A DNA stretch of 64,000 nt. It comes from Serinicoccus kebangsaanensis (GTDB lineage Bacteria; Actinomycetota; Actinomycetes; Actinomycetales; Dermatophilaceae). The stretch covers positions 87,304-151,303 of the forward strand of contig NZ_VSLG01000007.1 of NCBI RefSeq assembly GCF_008919445.1. Direction: 5' to 3'. The number at the start of each line of letters is the position of its first letter. Within the stretch, counting starts at the first letter, position 1. A program made the position numbers and the translations under genes. This document shows positions 63,179 through 64,000 of the stretch, piece by piece. The notes under the pieces are model-generated. The model searched no databases and was not told the DNA's origin. It worked only from the letters and a program-made list of their open reading frames with translations.

Positions 63179-63924
63179 GCCCTGGGCCCGGTGCGGACCA
63201 GGCCGGCGGCCCGCTCCGGGTCCGTCTCCCCCGCACCGAAGGACGGGCACTGACGCGACACCGGGCATACCCCGCAGGCCGGACGCCGCGCGTGGCAGGT
63301 CCGGCGGCCGTGGAAGATCAGCACGTGCGAGAGCTGGGTCCAGTCACGTCGCGGGAAGAGCTCGCCGATCTCTCGCTCGACCTTCACCGGGTCCTCCTCC
63401 GCCGTCCAGCCGAACCGGCGGACCAGGCGGCCGAAGTGCGTGTCCACCGTGATCCCGGGCACGCCGAAGGCGTTGCCGAGCACCACGTTGGCCGTCTTGC
63501 GACCGACTCCCGGCAGGCTCACCAGGTCCGTCAGGCGACCGGGCACCTCGCCGTCGAAGCGCTCCACGAGCGCCGCGCCCAGCTTCAGCAGGGACTCGGT
63601 CTTGGCGCGGAAGAAGCCCGTCGGCGCGATGATGCCCTCGACGTCGGCCCGGTCGGCGCCCGCCAGCGAGCGGGCGTCCGGATAGCGGGCGAAGAGCGCC
63701 GGGGTGACCCTGTTGACCCGGACGTCCGTCGTCTGCGCGGACAGCACCGTGGCCACCAGCAGCTGGTAGGCATCGCCGAAGTCGAGCTCGCAGTCCGCGT
63801 CCGGGTAGCGCTCGTGCAGCAGGCGGTACATCCGACGCGCCCGCCTGGTCCGCGCAAGGGCGCTCTCCCCCGTCGGGGTCGTCGCCTGCTGCTCGTCCTG
63901 CCCGCTGCGCACGCTCACCCGCAC
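63175..63924 (-). CDS. nth: Endonuclease III
   Basis: DNA glycosylase/AP lyase removing oxidised pyrimidines. The 249 residues include [17 protein letters not shown], the helix-hairpin-helix [18 protein letters not shown] with catalytic Lys, the catalytic Asp in [13 protein letters not shown], and the [4Fe-4S] ligands C-x6-C-x2-C-x5-C ([17 protein letters not shown]). Start is one of three closely spaced GTG codons (63924, 63918, 63912). The last 76 bp of the window hold its upstream region; I see no further gene start there. Confidence 0.95.
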   Translation of the reverse strand: MRVSVRSGQDEQQATTPTGESALARTRRARRMYRLLHERYPDADCELDFGDAYQLLVATVLSAQTTDVRVNRVTPALFARYPDARSLAGADRADVEGIIAPTGFFRAKTESLLKLGAALVERFDGEVPGRLTDLVSLPGVGRKTANVVLGNAFGVPGITVDTHFGRLVRRFGWTAEEDPVKVEREIGELFPRRDWTQLSHVLIFHGRRTCHARRPACGVCPVSRQCPSFGAGETDPERAAGLVRTGPRA

Positions 63925-64000
63925 CAGCCTAATGGGGGTGCAGGTCTCACTCTCGACTCGTGCGGGTTGGTGGGAGGCTTGTGGCCGAGCCGTCGGCCGG

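Overview
The window is a 64 kb stretch of chromosome from a high-GC actinobacterium. Base composition, heavy use of GTG starts, dense ATGA/GTGA gene overlaps and gene order all point to Micrococcales. The Intrasporangiaceae/Ornithinimicrobiaceae group (Serinicoccus/Ornithinimicrobium-like) is my best guess, but that is inference. Several blocks keep the order known from Mycobacterium tuberculosis: hpt-tilS-dacB-ppa, ftsH-folE-folP-folB/K-DUF3180, holB near topA, and a helicase-Tad locus followed by nudL-nth. It looks like core chromosome with small accessory insertions. I see no prophage, insertion sequence, CRISPR array or rRNA.

Layout. 0-2.6 kb: an ATP-grasp ligase (cut by the window edge) and a secreted SH3/NlpC-P60 wall hydrolase. 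2.6-5.1 kb: clpC. 5.2-6.4 kb: a DUF559-type gene flanked by two 83-bp direct repeats. 6.4-9.2 kb: a two-sided NHEJ locus with ku facing split ligD ligase and polymerase genes. 9.2-13.7 kb: lsr2, lysS with a coupled small membrane protein, and an ada/alkA-ogt alkylation-repair operon. 13.7-19.8 kb: a cation exchanger, a TetR-controlled divergent cluster, and a MidA-type methyltransferase next to a stand-alone NuoD. 19.9-24.8 kb: folate biosynthesis behind ftsH. 25-31 kb: a luciferase-like oxidoreductase, hpt, tilS, a zincin, dacB, ppa. 31-37.7 kb: a DUF3352 protein, tRNA-Thr(CGT), an exported hydrolase, holB-tmk, MerR/TipAS and Lrp regulators. 37.8-43.7 kb: a 1765-residue cell-wall-bound subtilisin with its neighbouring winged-helix regulator. 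43.9-55.6 kb: a Cys/Met-metabolism PLP enzyme, topA, a lipoprotein, a methyltransferase, hppA, a Mrf-like helicase and a small membrane protein. 56-61.6 kb: a helix-turn-helix gene, a compact Tad/Flp pilus operon and a degenerate Fic-like protein. 62-63.9 kb: a holin-like protein, CoA pyrophosphatase and endonuclease III.

The most unusual points are these. The 8-mer GGTATGCC/GGCATACC is strongly over-represented throughout the window and also forms the arms of several inverted repeats. The 83-bp repeats have pseudoknot topology. NuoD sits directly after a homologue of the methyltransferase that, in mitochondria, modifies the NuoD counterpart; this NuoD keeps the target arginine but has Trp in place of the quinone-binding Tyr. 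The MerR/TipAS gene has a textbook 19-bp-spacer promoter whose -10 covers the apparent start codon. One methyltransferase gene seems to start at a CTG overlapping the preceding stop codon.
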